Source: Poteriospumella lacustris
Lineage: Eukaryota > Sar > Chrysophyceae > Chromulinales > Dinobryaceae
Assembly: GCA_008000375.1 (NCBI GenBank)
Contig: SMOI01000025.1
Span: 124,001 to 188,000 of the forward strand
Length of the DNA stretch: 64,000 bases
Direction: 5' to 3'
The notes below the pieces were generated by a model. The model was given only the letters and a program-made list of their open reading frames with translations, did no database searches and was not told where the DNA came from. Shown here piece by piece: positions 63,031 through 64,000 of this stretch. The position numbers and the translations under genes were made by a program. Numbering within the stretch: position 1 is the first letter of the stretch; each line of letters starts with the position of its first letter.

Positions 63031-64000
63031 ATGTCCCAAGTGAATGCTGTTGTGTCGTCCACATTGTTTGCCGCTTCTGCGGCCGTCTTTTTTGCATGGA
63101 AATTTGTCAACCAAAAGCCCAAACATGCTGCCAGAGTGAAGAAGATTGTCATTTATCCTGTGAAGTCCTGTGGTGGTATCGAACTGCAGTCCGCCATTGT
63201 GTCAAAGCGTGGATTTTTGTATGACCGAGCGTTCATGATTGTTGATGAGAAGGGAAACTTTGTGACGCAACGCAAGAAGCCTACCATGTCTCTCATCAGA
63301 ACGCAGTTGGACCACCAGCGCGGCCTGTTGATTCTGAACGCTCCGGGCATGTCGCAGCTCGAAGTCCCGTTGGCAGAGTCTGCTAACGAGGAGGTGCGCA
63401 CTGTCACCGTCTGGGGAGAGTCTTGCGAGGGACGCGTGATTGACACGCAAGGTTGGTTCTCCACATTCTTGGAACTCCCTTCGCTGGAGTTGGTTCGCAT
63501 GAGCAACAGTTGGGTCCGCCCCACCGACCCGAAGTATGCGCCGAAGGGACAAACAGGCTTTGCGGATGGATTTGCTTTCTTGCTGGCCTCAGAAGGAAGT
63601 GTCGAGGAAGTGAGCCGTCGCGCTAATTTTTCGGTGTCAATGGACCGTTTCCGACCGAATATCGTCGTCGACGAGTGCGAAGCCTTCGCCGAAGACTCGT
63701 GGACGAACATCGTCTTCGCCAGCCAGCCGGCCATGAAAGCGAAGGTCGCCCAACCATGCTCGCGATGTAGTATGCCTGATGTGGACCAAGAAACTGCTGT
63801 TTATGACAAGGAAATGCGCGTGAGTAAGGCATTGAAGACCTTCCGCACGGGCGAAGCTTTGAACCTGGAGGAGGAGAAGTGGAAGAAGCAGGTACGCTAC
63901 CTGCTCTGTCACGGATTGCCAAAGCATCGTGATTGATCTGAATCGTGCTTATCTGTGTTTGTTACAGTTGTTCTTTGGCCAACATATTGACCACGAATCA
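63031..64000 (+). CDS. MTARC: mARC-type MOSC-domain protein (cut by window edge)
   Basis: Exon 1 (63031-63891) encodes 287 residues; a 76-base intron (63892-63967) leads to a second exon starting LFFGQHIDH that runs off the right edge. The N-terminus has one membrane helix (TLFAASAAVFFAWKFV), then the MOSC N-terminal domain (KKIVIYPVKSCGGI, GFLYDRAFMIVD) and the MOSC domain with RFRPNIVVD and PCSRCSMPDVD, where the first Cys should hold the molybdenum cofactor. mARC proteins sit in the mitochondrial outer membrane and reduce N-hydroxylated compounds with cytochrome b5. Stopping the frame at the intron would add a false ending (VRYLLCHG...), which is why the splice was preferred: LFFGQ restores the family's end. 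Confidence 0.93.

Overview
This is a gene-dense nuclear window from a eukaryotic protist. It holds about 29 protein genes in 64 kb on both strands. Most genes are split by short GT-AG introns of about 52-137 bases, and there are no operons. No rRNA or convincing tRNA was found. A Pro/Ser/Gln repeat protein of the PSxQPS type, the class II photolyase, the P3A proton pump and the apparent signal-plus-transit leaders on at least two proteins suggest a stramenopile (heterokont), perhaps a plastid-bearing one. That placement is inference; no marker gene settles it.

Layout. 0-22 kb is moderate in G+C and carries housekeeping genes: ATG9 (cut by the left edge), a TMEM115-like Golgi protein, BUD32, arginase, an organellar isoleucyl-tRNA synthetase, a small membrane protein, class II CPD photolyase, a plasma-membrane H+-ATPase, another small membrane protein, neutral ceramidase, a CDKAL1-type methylthiotransferase and ALG6. 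22.3-29.9 kb is a huge inverted repeat: two arms of 3,568 bp around a 382 bp spacer, each arm carrying a complete G+C-rich kinesin gene, the two genes converging. 30-37.4 kb holds a CaMK-like kinase, a PDZ-PX protein, an MTHFR-like protein with a membrane tail and an NHE/NHX exchanger. 37.6-40.1 kb is a second inverted repeat (arms about 1.18 kb, spacer 188 bp) with two copies of an Asn/Ser-rich protein gene. 40.4-45.5 kb holds RNA polymerase III subunit RPC8, a secreted PSxQPS-repeat protein and the SAGA adaptor ADA2. 45.7-62.7 kb is clearly richer in G+C and holds large, low-complexity or unrecognised proteins, a DUF2828/vWA protein, and a third inverted gene pair: two diverged multi-pass membrane paralogues transcribed away from each other. 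The window ends inside an mARC-type MOSC protein.

The main structural theme is repeated local inverted duplication of single genes at different ages: two arms that look nearly unmutated and one old pair. A minor functional theme is the tRNA anticodon loop: BUD32 (needed for t6A) and the CDKAL1-type enzyme (t6A to ms2t6A) act in sequence.

Exon boundaries were read by hand from splice consensus and reading frame. All multi-exon models given here stay in frame. Several long open frames extend upstream of the first ATG without an ATG, and for those I used the first plausible ATG.
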